DNA of 40,861 nucleotides, from the NCBI GenBank assembly GCA_964625865.1, contig CAZVEV010000017.1, positions 1-40,861 on the forward strand, in the 5' to 3' direction. The DNA is from CAZVEV01 sp964625865. GTDB taxonomy: Bacteria; Planctomycetota; Phycisphaerae; SM23-33. Positions 24,660-33,412 of the stretch are shown here, piece by piece. The position numbers and the translations under genes were made by a program. The notes below the pieces were generated by a model. The model was not told the DNA's origin. It ran no database searches and saw only the letters and a program-made list of their open reading frames with translations. The stretch's first letter is position 1. Each line of letters begins with the position of its first letter.

Positions 24660-24662
24660 CCA

Positions 24663-24736
24663 CAGGGCGTGCAACCTGTTTGCACGCGGAACGAACAGCT
24701 TGTCCCTTCCGCGTGCAAACGAGTTGCACGCCCTAC
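24663..24736. repeat. Double-hairpin repeat A5
   Basis: Left arm AGGGCGTGCAACCTGTTTGCACGCGGAACG, centre AACAGCTTGTCCC, right arm TTCCGCGTGCAAACGAGTTG then CACGCCCTAC. Unlike A2 and A6 it lies inside an apparent operon (kinase stop 24659, NagB start 24779), where it could reduce read-through or stabilise mRNA ends. Confidence 0.88.
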
Positions 24737-24778
24737 GGTGGCGGACAGCCGACGACTAACGACGCATGCGAGGACATC

Positions 24779-26644
24779 ATGCAAGGCGAACGCATCAACA
24801 CCAAGATATTCGAAAGCTCCAAGGCCGCCTCAAAGGCTGTCGCCGACCGGATTGTGGACCTGATCCACAGCCGCGCGGCCGAGGGCAAGCAGGTCGTTCT
24901 CGGCCTGGCGACGGGGCACACCCCAATTGAGGTCTACCGTGAACTCATTCGTCTGCACCAGGACGAAGGACTCGATCTGTCCAATGTTGTGACGTTCAAT
25001 CTCGACGAATACTGGCCCATGGGTCGCCAGGCCATCCAGGGCTACTACCGGTGGATGCACGAGAACTTCTTCAATCACGTCAACATCCCGCCCGAGAACA
25101 TCCACATTCCAGATGGCGAAATCGGCCCGAACGAGATTGACGAATTCTGCGCCGGTTACGAGCGTGCCATCGAGGCGGCCGGCGGTATTGACCTGCAGAG
25201 TTTAGGTATCGGGCGCACCGGGCACATCGGCTTCAACGAGCCGGGCTCCTCGCGCGGCAGCCTGACCCGGCGCGTCGCGCTGGACCGCGTGACCCGAATG
25301 GACGCGGCAAGCGACTTCTTCGGCGAGGAGAACGTGCCCCGCGAGGCGATCACCATGGGCGTCGGGTCGATCATGGCCGCTCGAACGGTGTGCCTGCTGG
25401 CCTTCGGAGAGCACAAGGCGCCGATCATCCGGCGAACGGTCGAGGGCGGCATCTCTTCCCAGGTGGCCGCCAGTTTCCTCCAGGACCACTCCGACGCGAC
25501 GTTCTACGTGGGTCCGGCGGCTGCGGCGCACCTGACGCGGATCGCCACGCCCTGGCTGGTCGGGCCCTGCCAGTGGGACGAGGGCCTCACGCGGCGGGCG
25601 GTGATCTGGCTGTCGCGGAAGCTCGACAAGGCGGTGCTCGCCCTGACCAACGAGGACTACGGCGAGAACCACCTGCAGGACCTGCTTGCCGCCCGCGGCG
25701 GGGCGTACGAGACTAATCTGGAAGTCTTCAAGCGCCTGATGAACACGATTACGGGCTGGCCCGGCGGGAAGGAGCCGGGCAAGACCGTGCTGATCTTCAG
25801 CCCGCACCCCGACGACGACGTGATCTCCATGGGGGCCACGCTGCGCCGCCTCGTTGAGCAGGGGCACGACGTGCATATTGCCTATCAGACCAGCGGCAAT
25901 ATCGCAGTATTCGACCACGCCGCGCTGCGCCAGGCGGAATTCGTCGAGCAGTTCAACGCGATCTTCGACATCGCGTCGCCCGGCATCGAGCGCATCGAGG
26001 AGTTCCTGCGCAGCAAGAAGCCGGGGGCCGTCGATTCGAAGGAAGTGCAGGCGGTCAAGACCCTCATTCGCAAGATTGAGGCCGTCGCGGCAGCCAAGTT
26101 CTGCGGCGTGCCCCGAGCCAACTGCCACTTCCTCAAAATGCCTTTCTACGAGACCGGCGCCGTCCAGAAGCTGCCTATCGACGAGCCTGACGTGGAGGCC
26201 TGCCTCGACATCATCCGCCAGGTCGGCCCCGACATGGTCTTTGCCGCCGGCGACCTGTCGGACCCGCACGGCACGCACCGGATGTGCCTCCAGGCCGTCT
26301 TCGCCGCACTCGAACAGCACGAGACCCAAATCGGCCACATGCCCGCCGTCTGGCTGTACCGCGGGGCGTGGCAGGAGTGGGCGCCGCACCAGATCGACAT
26401 GGCCGTCCCGATCAGTCCCGACGAACTGTACAACAAACGTCACGCCATCTTCCGCCACGAAAGCCAGAAGGACCGCGCCATGTTCCCCGGGCCCTACGAC
26501 GCCCGTGAGTTCTGGCAGCGCGCCGAAGAGCGCAACCGCTCGACGGCCGACGTCTACGACAAGTTAGGTCTGCCTGAGTACCACGGTGTCGAGGCCTTCG
26601 TCCGCTGGACCGGCCCGGACGCGGCGGCGGCTGACGTCGGGTGA
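24779..26644 (+). CDS. nagB: NagB-LmbE fusion: glucosamine-6-phosphate deaminase plus deacetylase-like domain
   Basis: A 621-residue two-domain protein. Residues 1 to about 270 are NagB-like (glucosamine-6-P to fructose-6-P and ammonia), with ATGHTP (44-49), NLDEYW (D76) and GRTGHIGFNEPGS. In that last motif the ring-opening His (H149) and Glu (E154) are kept, but the Asp of the E. coli triad (D141) is Thr147. After a linker, residues about 335-600 form a PIG-L/LmbE N-deacetylase domain with the metal motif HPDDD (343-347). Long fusions of this kind are known in Bacteroidetes. The start at 24779 has GAGG upstream; the longer frame runs into repeat A5. The LmbE domain may replace NagA; there is no nagA nearby. 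Confidence 0.92.
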   Translation: MQGERINTKIFESSKAASKAVADRIVDLIHSRAAEGKQVVLGLATGHTPIEVYRELIRLHQDEGLDLSNVVTFNLDEYWPMGRQAIQGYYRWMHENFFNHVNIPPENIHIPDGEIGPNEIDEFCAGYERAIEAAGGIDLQSLGIGRTGHIGFNEPGSSRGSLTRRVALDRVTRMDAASDFFGEENVPREAITMGVGSIMAARTVCLLAFGEHKAPIIRRTVEGGISSQVAASFLQDHSDATFYVGPAAAAHLTRIATPWLVGPCQWDEGLTRRAVIWLSRKLDKAVLALTNEDYGENHLQDLLAARGGAYETNLEVFKRLMNTITGWPGGKEPGKTVLIFSPHPDDDVISMGATLRRLVEQGHDVHIAYQTSGNIAVFDHAALRQAEFVEQFNAIFDIASPGIERIEEFLRSKKPGAVDSKEVQAVKTLIRKIEAVAAAKFCGVPRANCHFLKMPFYETGAVQKLPIDEPDVEACLDIIRQVGPDMVFAAGDLSDPHGTHRMCLQAVFAALEQHETQIGHMPAVWLYRGAWQEWAPHQIDMAVPISPDELYNKRHAIFRHESQKDRAMFPGPYDAREFWQRAEERNRSTADVYDKLGLPEYHGVEAFVRWTGPDAAAADVG

Positions 26645-26668
26645 TGCACCTTGGTTGATGAACCTGAC

Positions 26669-27862
26669 ATGAATGCGCCCAAGACGCCGTTGGCCCTGCG
26701 GCTGGCCCGGAGAATCGTACCCGCGGCCACGCTGGGGGCCTTCCTGGCGTTGGCTCCTGCGGCCTGGTGCGTCTGGGCCCTCGCGGCGGCCAGCCCGCAC
26801 CTGTCGATCTGCTCGTCGGTGGCCCTCCGGGCGGTCGGTCTGCTGGCCGCCTGCAGCGTGCCCGCGATCGCTCTCGCGATTCTTCGACGGCGCTTCTTCT
26901 GCCGATTCATCTGCCCCGTCGGGCTCCTGACCGAACTGTGTGCCACGATCAGACCCGGACGCGGACCTAAAATCGGAAAGTTGCCTCGACTGGGACAATG
27001 GCTGGCCTTGGCGTCGCTGGGGGCGGCGATACTTGGGTGTCCCCTGTTCCTGTGGCTGGACCCGCTGGCGATCTTTGCCGGGGCGCTCGGCGCAGCAGTG
27101 CGCCCCGTGACGCTCATCAGCCTTCTCCCGGCGGCCATGCTTGCCGCAGTCCTGCTCCTCAGTCTCCTTGTCCCGCATCTCTGGTGTGGGCGGCTGTGTC
27201 CGCTGGGCGGTACGCAGGACGTACTGGCCGACCTCGGGGGCATGGTTCGGCGGATGTTCAAACGCGACCCGTACCCCAAGAGCACACTCGCCGCTTCCCT
27301 TGCGCGGAGGACTGTCCTGTGCAGCGGCGCCGGCGGAGTGTGGGCCCTGGCGATTCCGACACTGTTTCGCAGCGGCGCTACGCCGCTTCGCCCGCCGGCG
27401 GCGGCGAGCGACGAGATGACGTTCAAGTCCCTGTGTGTCCGATGTGGGGCCTGCGTGCGGGTCTGCCCGTCCGGCATCATCAAACGCGACCTGACGGGCG
27501 AGGCCAGCAGCTTCCTCTCGCCTGTGGTCCGCTACGCGGATGACTACTATCCTAAAGACTACTGTCACGAAGACTGCAACGCGTGCGGCCAGGTCTGTCC
27601 CACGGGCGCAATCGAACGTCTGGACGTAGCCGAGAAGAACCGTCGTCCGATCGGCCTGGCCCGCGTCGACTACAAGAGGTGCTATCTCTCGATTCCCGAG
27701 GACTGCGAAGTCTGCGTGCCCGAGTGTCCGCCTCGGGCGATTGAAGCGAGGTTCGAATACGACAGGGGCTCGGTACTCGAGATCGACCCGGCCTTGTGCA
27801 ACGGATGCGGCAAGTGCCGCCGGGTCTGCCCCGCGAACTGCCTGACCATCGAGCCTGTGTGA
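26669..27862 (+). CDS. NapH-like membrane polyferredoxin
   Basis: A 397-residue membrane iron-sulfur protein. About five to six helices occupy residues 10-180. Two CxxxCP motifs at helix ends (FFCRFICPVGLL, WCGRLCPLGGTQ) are typical of NapH/NosR/MauN-type quinol-linked electron carriers. A further hydrophobic segment near 215-235 may be a signal-like anchor. The soluble C-terminus carries clusters CVRCGACVRVCPSGI, CHEDCNACGQVCPTGAI, CEVCVPECPPRAI and CNGCGKCRRVCP. It begins 24 bp after nagB. Start uncertain: ATG 26669 or TTG 26651, both with weak ribosome sites. Why an electron carrier ends an amino-sugar operon is not clear; coupling to a maturase or radical enzyme is possible. Confidence 0.85.
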   Translation: MNAPKTPLALRLARRIVPAATLGAFLALAPAAWCVWALAAASPHLSICSSVALRAVGLLAACSVPAIALAILRRRFFCRFICPVGLLTELCATIRPGRGPKIGKLPRLGQWLALASLGAAILGCPLFLWLDPLAIFAGALGAAVRPVTLISLLPAAMLAAVLLLSLLVPHLWCGRLCPLGGTQDVLADLGGMVRRMFKRDPYPKSTLAASLARRTVLCSGAGGVWALAIPTLFRSGATPLRPPAAASDEMTFKSLCVRCGACVRVCPSGIIKRDLTGEASSFLSPVVRYADDYYPKDYCHEDCNACGQVCPTGAIERLDVAEKNRRPIGLARVDYKRCYLSIPEDCEVCVPECPPRAIEARFEYDRGSVLEIDPALCNGCGKCRRVCPANCLTIEPV

Positions 27863-27868
27863 CGCGTA

Positions 27869-28070
27869 GTAGGGCGTGCAACTATGTTGCACGCGGAACG
27901 GCAGGGGTGCGGTGGTTTGACGCGAAGCGGCAACCACGCCTGCCTGTCGGCAGGCAGGTTGGGAAGATCCGGCGATACGTGGTTGCCGCTTCGCGTCAAA
28001 CCACGGCACCCGCGCCCTACGAGGGTGCCGGCAGCGTTCGTCCCGCGTGCAAGCAAGTTGCACGCCCTAC
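27869..28070. repeat. Double-hairpin repeat A6, expanded by a nested inverted repeat
   Basis: The outer ends are a normal A element (GTAGGGCGTGCAACTATGTTGCACGC at the left; GCGTGCAAGCAAGTTGCACGC then CCTAC at the right). The centre is about 140 bp instead of about 25 bp because a second inverted repeat has entered it. It separates convergent genes (stops 27862 and 28085). Confidence 0.9.
27906..28010. repeat. Nested 33-nt inverted repeat with inner hairpin
   Basis: Arms 27906-27938 and 27978-28010 are complementary at 32 of 33 positions (for example GGTTTGACGCGAAGCGG pairs with CCGCTTCGCGTCAAACC). The 39-nt loop contains a further hairpin, CCTGCCTG-TCGG-CAGGCAGG (27939-27958), similar to one at 15193-15212. 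Three palindromes are thus nested inside each other. It has no open reading frame of note. Confidence 0.92.
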
Positions 28071-28084
28071 GAGATCGCCGGTAC

Positions 28085-29605
28085 TCACGCATCGAGGGGG
28101 CGATAGTGAACGTCCATCGCATCGAGGCGGGGCAGGAGTGAGCCCAATCGCTGGCGGAAGTCGTCGAAGTTCCTCAATGCGGTCGGCGTCCACGCTACCT
28201 CGGCCAGGGCTGATCCACGCGGATACGCCATGTACTCTACGTGCTCGCCCGTGGGAATATACTCCGTCCAGATGTTGCCCTGCGTCCCGAGCACGCGGGC
28301 GGCCTGCTCGCCGGACAACTCGGCCGGGATCGGCTCGAATGAGTAGACCTTCTCCAATGGCAGGACAGCCCGCCCGATCGCCTTCGGTTCGCCCTCGGCG
28401 GCCTGCCTGTAATCGAAGTAGCAGTGACTTGTGGGACACATGATCACGTCGTGTCCGGCCTGGGCTGCTGCGATGCCGCCTTCGGTTCCGCGCCAGCTCA
28501 TCACCGTTGCATCCGGCGCCAAACCGCCTTCGAGGATCTCGTCCCAGCCGATCAGCCGCTTGCCGAGTCCGGCCAGGAACGTCTCGATCCGCCGGATGAA
28601 GTAGCTCTGCAGTTCGTCTGCGTCGGCGAGGCCTTCGGCGTCGATGCGGGCCTGACACTTGGGACACTTGCGCCAGCGGTCTTTGGGGCACTCGTCACCG
28701 CCGACGTGGATATGGAGCCCCGGGAACAGCTCAGCGACTTCCGTCAGTATGCTTTCGAGGAAGGCAAAGACCTCCTCGCTTCCCGCGCAGTAGACGTTCT
28801 TGTTGATGCCCCACGTGGTCAGCACGTTCAGTTGCTCGCCGCGGCAGGTCAGGCTCGGTTCGCACGCCAGGGCCGACTGCACGTGGCCGGGCATCTCAAT
28901 CTCGGGAACGACCGTGATATGGTTGGCTGCGGCATGGGCGATGATCTCGCGCATGTCGTCTTTGGTATAGAAGCCCCCGTGAGCCGGCCCCGCAGCGAGG
29001 CGGGCCTTCGGATCGGCTGCTTCGCGGAACGCGCCGATTTGGGTCAGTTTAGGGTATGCCTCAATCTCCAGCCGCCAGCCCTGGTCATCCACGAGGTGCA
29101 GGTGGAGGCGGTTGAACTTGTGAAGGGCCATCACGTCGATGAACTTGAGGACGAAGTCCTTTGGGAAGAAGTGTCGCGATGTGTCCAGCATGAGCCCGCG
29201 CCAACCGAAGCGCGGGCGGTCTGTGATCTCCACGCACGAAAGCTGCAGCGCCGTCTTGTCGGCGGCATCTATCCCGGCGGGCAGGAGTTGGCGGAGCGTC
29301 TGGACGCCGTAGAACAGTCCTGCCGCCGCCGGGGCGCGAATCACGACCGAGTCGGTGCCGACCGCAAGGGCGTAGCCCTCCGGTCCAAGGGCCTCGTCGG
29401 ACTCGAATGCGGTCAGGATGATCGTATTGGCCAGGTCTCGTCCGTCCGTGGCGGCTTCGGCGTCGCGGCCGAGCAGTCCGGCCAGATACCGGGCGACCTC
29501 GCATGCCCCGCCCTGGCCGCCGTCGAAGAGGACCCTCGTCGCTGCGTCGACCTCAAATGCCCCGTCGAGTTCGGTCACGCTGACCGGCTTGGGAATGACC
29601 GTCAT
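28085..29605 (-). CDS. Cytoplasmic GH20 beta-N-acetylhexosaminidase
   Basis: A 506-residue enzyme removing terminal beta-GlcNAc or beta-GalNAc. Residues 1 to about 125 form the GH20b accessory domain. The catalytic TIM barrel follows: RGLMLDTSRHF (136-146), HLHLVDDQGWRLE (168-180), EIEMPGH (235-241) and the catalytic pair D304-E305 in HVGGDECP. These residues support substrate-assisted catalysis through the 2-acetamido group. No signal peptide is seen, so it should act on imported oligosaccharides. AAGGA lies about 10 nt ahead of the ATG. It is 41 bp downstream of the beta-galactosidase and probably cotranscribed with it. Confidence 0.94.
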   Translation of the reverse strand: MTVIPKPVSVTELDGAFEVDAATRVLFDGGQGGACEVARYLAGLLGRDAEAATDGRDLANTIILTAFESDEALGPEGYALAVGTDSVVIRAPAAAGLFYGVQTLRQLLPAGIDAADKTALQLSCVEITDRPRFGWRGLMLDTSRHFFPKDFVLKFIDVMALHKFNRLHLHLVDDQGWRLEIEAYPKLTQIGAFREAADPKARLAAGPAHGGFYTKDDMREIIAHAAANHITVVPEIEMPGHVQSALACEPSLTCRGEQLNVLTTWGINKNVYCAGSEEVFAFLESILTEVAELFPGLHIHVGGDECPKDRWRKCPKCQARIDAEGLADADELQSYFIRRIETFLAGLGKRLIGWDEILEGGLAPDATVMSWRGTEGGIAAAQAGHDVIMCPTSHCYFDYRQAAEGEPKAIGRAVLPLEKVYSFEPIPAELSGEQAARVLGTQGNIWTEYIPTGEHVEYMAYPRGSALAEVAWTPTALRNFDDFRQRLGSLLPRLDAMDVHYRPLDA

Positions 29606-29646
29606 TGCACGTATGTCCTTGATGGCCTAAGTCAGGTGCGTCGAAA

Positions 29647-32600
29647 TCACTTTCCGCTGACCGCCTGGAGGCGGAAGGTGTAGCTGTAGGACTTATTGGG
29701 CGGCAGGGTGTACTCCGGGTGCGGGCGGGCGCCCCAACTGTTGTCGCCGCCGACGCCCATCTGCTTGTGGTCCAGATTCACCGTAATCGTGTCGCGCCGG
29801 GGCAGGTCATGGATGTGGCGCCCGGCTTCCAGGTCGGCCATCGTGTACGGCCAGGCGCTGACGCTCAGCAGGCCGCTGGCCCGAAGTCCCACGCCCGCGG
29901 CGTTGGTCAGCGTGACCCAGCGCACGTCGGTGCGATTGGCGTTTTCCTGCGGCCGCACGTAGGGGTGCAGCAGGTCGGCGACCTTGCTCACATAGCGTCC
30001 GACGGCCGCACCGGTCTTGCGGTCCCAGTATGTTTCATGCGGCCCGCGGCCGAACCAGGCCATCGTGTCGAACGCGGCGGGCATGGCCAGTTGCATGCCG
30101 AACCGGGGGAGGTTAGGCAACTTCTGGCCGGCGGGTTTGACGGTGGACTCGACGGCAACCGTTCCGTCGCCGGTGATGGTGTAGACCGCGCGCCAGGTGG
30201 ACTTGCCCACCGGCAGAGACGCCTGGACGGTCACACGGACGCTCTTGGGGCTGACCTGCTCGGCGGTGACGTCGCTGACCTTTCGGCTGGGGCCGGCGTT
30301 CTTCCAGGCGCCCTGGCGGTTCGGCATGCGGTTGCCTCGGTCGTTGTCGATCGGCACGCGCCAGAAGTTAGGTATCATCGGTCCGGCGAGCAGTTCAACA
30401 CCGCCGGTGGTGAAGGACGTAATCGCCCCGCTTGTCCGGCCGATCTTCACGGCAAAACCCTTGCCCGTGACCGTGAAGGCCCCCGAAGACTTGGCGAGCT
30501 TGACGTCCGACATGGCCGCCAGGTCGGGTTTCGGTTTCGGGATCGAGTAGGGCATCTTGAACTGGTCCCACGCCACGACGTGGCCCTTGTCGGCCCAGGG
30601 CATATCAGCAGCCAGGGCGAAGGAGACCTTCAGATGGTACTCGGCGCCCGCGACCAGTTGGAGCTTGGGCAGTTGCAGCGTGATCTCGGCGGTCTTGCCG
30701 GCCTCGACGTCCACCGTGCCGATATCGCCCCTTGTGACGGCTTGCCCGTCGCAGGTCAGCTCCCATGATACGGTGACGAAATCCAGGTTGCGGAAGGTGT
30801 ACTTGTTGCGGACCTTTACGCGCCCTGCGAGCAGGTCCTGGGGGACGACCTTGATGTTCTGGTAGACCTTCTTGACTTCGAGCAGCGACGGATTGGGTCG
30901 GCGGTCGGGCAGGACCAGGCCGTTGCAGCAGAAGTTGCCCGAGTTCGGCTTGTCGCCGTAGTCGCCGCCGTAGGCCCAGAACGTTTTAGGTTTTCCGGCG
31001 GTCTTCTTTGCCGCGTTGAAGTCCAGCCACAGGACGGCCGAGGCCGGCGGTGCGGCGTCGGGCTTGTTCAGTTCGTCCGCGGACAGCGCCTTGTTGTAGA
31101 TGCGTGCCCGCCGGATCAGGCCGCGGAAGCGGCGATTGGGGTACTGGGCGTTGCGTCCGACGTTGACGGGATGCCCGCAGGACGTGATGGCGACGGTCGT
31201 GTTCCTCGTCCCTACCACCTTGCCGTCAACGTACAACTTCATCACCTTGCCGTCATACACGCCCGCCACGTGATGCCACTTGCCCACCCAGCCCTCGGGC
31301 AAGGGGGCGGTCAGGGTGATCCACTTGGCCTTGCTGTTGAAGAGGTTGAACTCAATCTCGGTGCCCAAGACGCTGACCTTCAGGCCGAACTGCGTGTCGC
31401 CCTTGCCGATGATCGGCGCGTGGGTGGAGTTGGCCTGGGGCTTGACCCACGCTTCGAGCGTCAGGGCCTTGCCCGTGACGTTCAGGCTCTCCGCGTCGGG
31501 CAGCATCGCAAAGCCGCTCAGCGCCTTGGCGCCGTCGGAGTCGACCACCTTGCCGCTGATCTTCACGGCGTGCCCGGCCGAACTCGCATCAGTGACCGCC
31601 ATCGCCGGGGTCGCCGTCTTGAGCAGGCCTTGGTCGACCCAATCCCAGATGAACCCGCCCTGGAGGTGCTTGTACTTCTCGATGACCGTCCAGTAGTCCT
31701 GCAGGTTGCCCACCGAGTTGCCCATCGCGTGGGCGTATTCGCAGAGGATCAGCGGGCGGGTCTGCTGCGTCTTGGCGTATGACTCGATCGAGCCGATGCG
31801 GGCGTACATCGGACAGACAATGTCGGTGTGCGGCGCCTTGCCTGCGCGCTCGTAGTGGACCGGGCGCGAGGGATCGCGCTTGTGGATCCACGCCGAGGCG
31901 GCCTGAAAGTTGATCCCGTCGCCGGCTTCGTTGCCCAGCGACCAGATGATCACCGACGGGTGGTTCTTGTCGCGCTCGACCATGCGGATGACCCGATCGA
32001 CGTGAGCGGTCTTCCACGCGGGCTTCTTGGCCAGGGAGGCCGCCCCGTACCCCATACCGTGCGACTCGATATTCGCCTCGTCGATCAGGTAGAGTCCGAA
32101 CCGGTCGCACAGGGCGTACCACTTCGGATCGTCGGGGTAGTGGCAGGTGCGGACGGCGTTGATGTTGTGCGTCTTCATCAACTTGATGTCCTGGATCATC
32201 GACTCGACGGAGACGTAATGGCCCGTGACGGGATGATGCTCGTGGCGATTGACGCCCTTGCAGTAGATCGCTCGCCCGTTGACCAGCAGTTGCCCGCCCT
32301 TGATCTCGACCCGCCGGAAGCCCACGTTGCAGCCGACGACTTCGACGACCTTGCCTGCCTCATCGGTCAACGTGATCTGCAAGCGGTAGAGGTTGGGATG
32401 CTCAGCCGACCACGGGGCGGGCTTGGCGATGGTGATCTTCGGGGCGGACACTCGCGAGTTCTGGCCCGGCTTGACCGAGAGCCCGTCGACCTTGATCGAT
32501 GCGGTCTGTTTGCCCGCGGCGTCGAGCAGGTCGGCCTTGATGCTGCACTTTTTCGGGCTGCCGGTGAAGTTCGTCACGTCCAGTTCGAGCGACAGGATGC

Positions 32601-33393
32601 CGTTGGTGTAGTTGTCGTCGAGAGTGGCCTTTGCCCAGAAGTCGCGGATGTGCAGGTCGCCCGCCGACCAGAGATACACGTCGCGGAAGATCCCGCTGAG
32701 GCGCCAGAAGTCCTGACACTCGAGGTAGGACCCGTCGGAGTGGCGGTAGACCTCGGCGGCCAGGATGTTGGCGCCGGGCTTGAGGTACTTGGTGATGTTG
32801 AACTCCGCGGGCGTCCGGCTGCCCTGGGAGTAGCCCACCTTCTGCCCGTTGATCCACAGGTAGAACGCCGACGAGACCCCGTCGAAATGGATGAAGACCT
32901 GTCGCCCCTTCCACGCGTCGGGGACGGTAAACGTCCGCCGATACGAGCCGACGGGATTGCGGTGATTAAACGCGGGCCAGTCCGCCGGCGGCGTGCCCAT
33001 CACACGGGGCGGGTCCTTCTTGAACGGATACGGCTGGTTGCAGTAGATCGGCACGCCGTAACCCTGGATCTGCCAGTTCGACGGCACGGAGATGCTCTTC
33101 CACCCGCTGACGTCGAACGAGGGCTTGTAGAACTCCTTCGGGCGCTTGGACGGCTTGGGGACCCAGTTGAACTTCCACTTGCCGTTCAGCGACTGGTGGA
33201 ACGGCGAGGCCTCCCGCGTGCCTTTCTTCGCCGAGGCCGCGTCGGGATACGGAAGCGCCGTCACACGCCCGGGCTCCTTGTTCCGCCCGATCATCTGGGG
33301 ATTCTCCCAGTCGGGCTGCTGCGCCCGGACCTCGCAGGCCGCCAACCCCATCGCTACCATCACCGCCACACCGATCATCACACGTGTCTTCAT
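29647..33393 (-). CDS. Lipoprotein GH2 beta-galactosidase with LamG insert
   Basis: A 1248-residue LacZ-type enzyme. The start at 33393 has AAGGAG 7 nt ahead; the frame stays open to 35526 but that part is antisense to another gene. The signal peptide ends in lipobox LAAC (Cys20), so it is probably lipid-anchored. GH2 sugar-binding, immunoglobulin-like and TIM-barrel domains follow, with acid/base E489 (SLGNEAGDG) and nucleophile E552 (LILCEYAHAMGN). Between WDWVDQGL (583-590) and FWAYGGDYGD a LamG/concanavalin-like domain of about 190 residues (600-790: LTLEAWVKP, WHHVAGVYDGKVMKLYVDG, GLIRRARIYNKALSADE) is inserted into the barrel. The beta-galactosidase small-chain domain closes the protein. 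It is first in an operon with the GH20 gene. Confidence 0.94.
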   Translation of the reverse strand: MKTRVMIGVAVMVAMGLAACEVRAQQPDWENPQMIGRNKEPGRVTALPYPDAASAKKGTREASPFHQSLNGKWKFNWVPKPSKRPKEFYKPSFDVSGWKSISVPSNWQIQGYGVPIYCNQPYPFKKDPPRVMGTPPADWPAFNHRNPVGSYRRTFTVPDAWKGRQVFIHFDGVSSAFYLWINGQKVGYSQGSRTPAEFNITKYLKPGANILAAEVYRHSDGSYLECQDFWRLSGIFRDVYLWSAGDLHIRDFWAKATLDDNYTNGILSLELDVTNFTGSPKKCSIKADLLDAAGKQTASIKVDGLSVKPGQNSRVSAPKITIAKPAPWSAEHPNLYRLQITLTDEAGKVVEVVGCNVGFRRVEIKGGQLLVNGRAIYCKGVNRHEHHPVTGHYVSVESMIQDIKLMKTHNINAVRTCHYPDDPKWYALCDRFGLYLIDEANIESHGMGYGAASLAKKPAWKTAHVDRVIRMVERDKNHPSVIIWSLGNEAGDGINFQAASAWIHKRDPSRPVHYERAGKAPHTDIVCPMYARIGSIESYAKTQQTRPLILCEYAHAMGNSVGNLQDYWTVIEKYKHLQGGFIWDWVDQGLLKTATPAMAVTDASSAGHAVKISGKVVDSDGAKALSGFAMLPDAESLNVTGKALTLEAWVKPQANSTHAPIIGKGDTQFGLKVSVLGTEIEFNLFNSKAKWITLTAPLPEGWVGKWHHVAGVYDGKVMKLYVDGKVVGTRNTTVAITSCGHPVNVGRNAQYPNRRFRGLIRRARIYNKALSADELNKPDAAPPASAVLWLDFNAAKKTAGKPKTFWAYGGDYGDKPNSGNFCCNGLVLPDRRPNPSLLEVKKVYQNIKVVPQDLLAGRVKVRNKYTFRNLDFVTVSWELTCDGQAVTRGDIGTVDVEAGKTAEITLQLPKLQLVAGAEYHLKVSFALAADMPWADKGHVVAWDQFKMPYSIPKPKPDLAAMSDVKLAKSSGAFTVTGKGFAVKIGRTSGAITSFTTGGVELLAGPMIPNFWRVPIDNDRGNRMPNRQGAWKNAGPSRKVSDVTAEQVSPKSVRVTVQASLPVGKSTWRAVYTITGDGTVAVESTVKPAGQKLPNLPRFGMQLAMPAAFDTMAWFGRGPHETYWDRKTGAAVGRYVSKVADLLHPYVRPQENANRTDVRWVTLTNAAGVGLRASGLLSVSAWPYTMADLEAGRHIHDLPRRDTITVNLDHKQMGVGGDNSWGARPHPEYTLPPNKSYSYTFRLQAVSGK

Positions 33394-33412
33394 CACATGA
33401 CTCCTTGGACTG

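Noticed and set aside
27906..28010. Insertion sequence ends with a lost transposase
   Set aside because: The interior is only 39 nt and itself a hairpin. There is no transposase remnant and no obvious target-site duplication, so it is listed as a nested repeat only.
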